Positions 63,770-64,000 of a DNA stretch of 64,000 nt are shown piece by piece. Location of the stretch: positions 162,491 to 226,490 of the forward strand of contig NZ_JAMLJL010000007.1 of NCBI RefSeq assembly GCF_023634845.1, written 5' to 3'. Source of the stretch: Flavobacterium amniphilum. GTDB lineage: Bacteria; Bacteroidota; Bacteroidia; Flavobacteriales; Flavobacteriaceae. Made by a program: the position numbers and the translations under genes. Under the pieces are notes generated by a model, which was not told the origin of the DNA, made no database searches, and was given only the letters and a program-made list of their open reading frames with translations. Position 1 is the stretch's first letter, and each line of letters opens with the position of its first letter.

Positions 63770-63850
63770 CAAGCATCTAAGTAGTACCACAAAGAGAATA
63801 AAATTGAGAAAAACCCAGATAGCGCATTCTATGATAAAAAACAACTTTAA

Positions 63851-63951
63851 TTAAACAATTAAGATGCAAATTTATAGATATCTACAAACGGAGTTTGTCT
63901 GCTAACCACAGAGAAAACCCTACTTATAATTTTGCATCTTATATTGTTTAA
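63851..63951. repeat. 101-bp imperfect palindromic element (MITE-like or structured RNA)
   Basis: TTAAACAATTAAGATGCAAA at 63851-63870 plus TTTATA pairs with TATAATTTTGCATCTTATAT at 63925-63944 plus TGTTTAA. About 24 of 26 positions match once one base is bulged. The 48-base centre contains CAAACGGAGTTTG, itself a small hairpin. No ORF covers it. Could be a miniature transposable element or a stable RNA structure; whether target-site duplications exist cannot be shown by eye. Confidence 0.55.
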
Positions 63952-64000
63952 AACTAACATGCCATTTTTGCCTTGTTCTTTCTTGTTATTATAATATTCT

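Overview
The window looks like chromosome from a member of the Flavobacteriaceae (Bacteroidota), probably Flavobacterium or a close relative. The signs are low G+C, few Shine-Dalgarno sequences, promoters of the Bacteroidetes type (TTG/TTTG, about 19-20 bases, TAnnTTTG), typical flavobacterial operons (tpx-dgkA-ftsK-lolA-lptF-ribBA) and double-glycine-leader peptides. No taxon can be proved without a search.

Layout. 1-17.6 kb is core chromosome. It holds the 3' part-truncated lpdA, an orphan Cys-rich double-glycine-like peptide, an Lrp regulator, an extended RluA-type pseudouridine synthase, an amino acid permease and a peroxide-defence block (katG divergent from ahpC-trx, then tpx). After these come dgkA, ftsK, a LolA-like carrier, an LptF/G permease and a RibBA whose second domain has lost its catalytic residues, ending in tRNA-Ser(UGA).

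17,659-43,001 is a 25.3-kb genomic island inserted in the 3' end of tRNA-Ser. It is bounded by a 14-bp direct repeat and carries a tyrosine integrase next to attR. The left backbone has an excisionase-like HTH protein and a primase/helicase broken by one in-frame TGA. The cargo (about 21.1-41.2 kb) is bracketed by a diverged ~200-bp direct repeat block whose two landmark motifs are exactly 98 bp apart in both copies. The cargo includes: two genes preceded by the same attC-like site; a bacteriocin-export cassette (C39 peptidase ABC transporter, HlyD adaptor, four unannotated peptides, a membrane TPR/AraC-type regulator); a second double-glycine peptide next to a secreted prolyl oligopeptidase; unknown membrane proteins; a UvrD-like helicase with an inserted PD-(D/E)XK-like nuclease and a partner protein; and a DUF262/HNH (GmrSD-like) protein. 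The island is best read as a warfare and defence island.

43-64 kb returns to core or lineage-specific chromosome. It holds a 40-bp repeat array, oxyR divergent from osmC, and a TetR-controlled tripartite ABC-2 efflux operon ending in a methyltransferase gene whose 5' end is duplicated by an exact 127-bp tandem repeat. These are followed by ndpA, a TnpR-like acidic protein, a glyoxalase-like protein, HPP and CLC membrane proteins, a 38-copy 11-bp minisatellite, an ArsR-AHSA1-DoxX-YdeI operon with clear twin operators, and a 101-bp imperfect palindrome at the right edge. Before the island arrived, tRNA-Ser and oxyR would have been neighbours, so katG, ahpC, tpx, oxyR and osmC lay within roughly 13 kb of one another.
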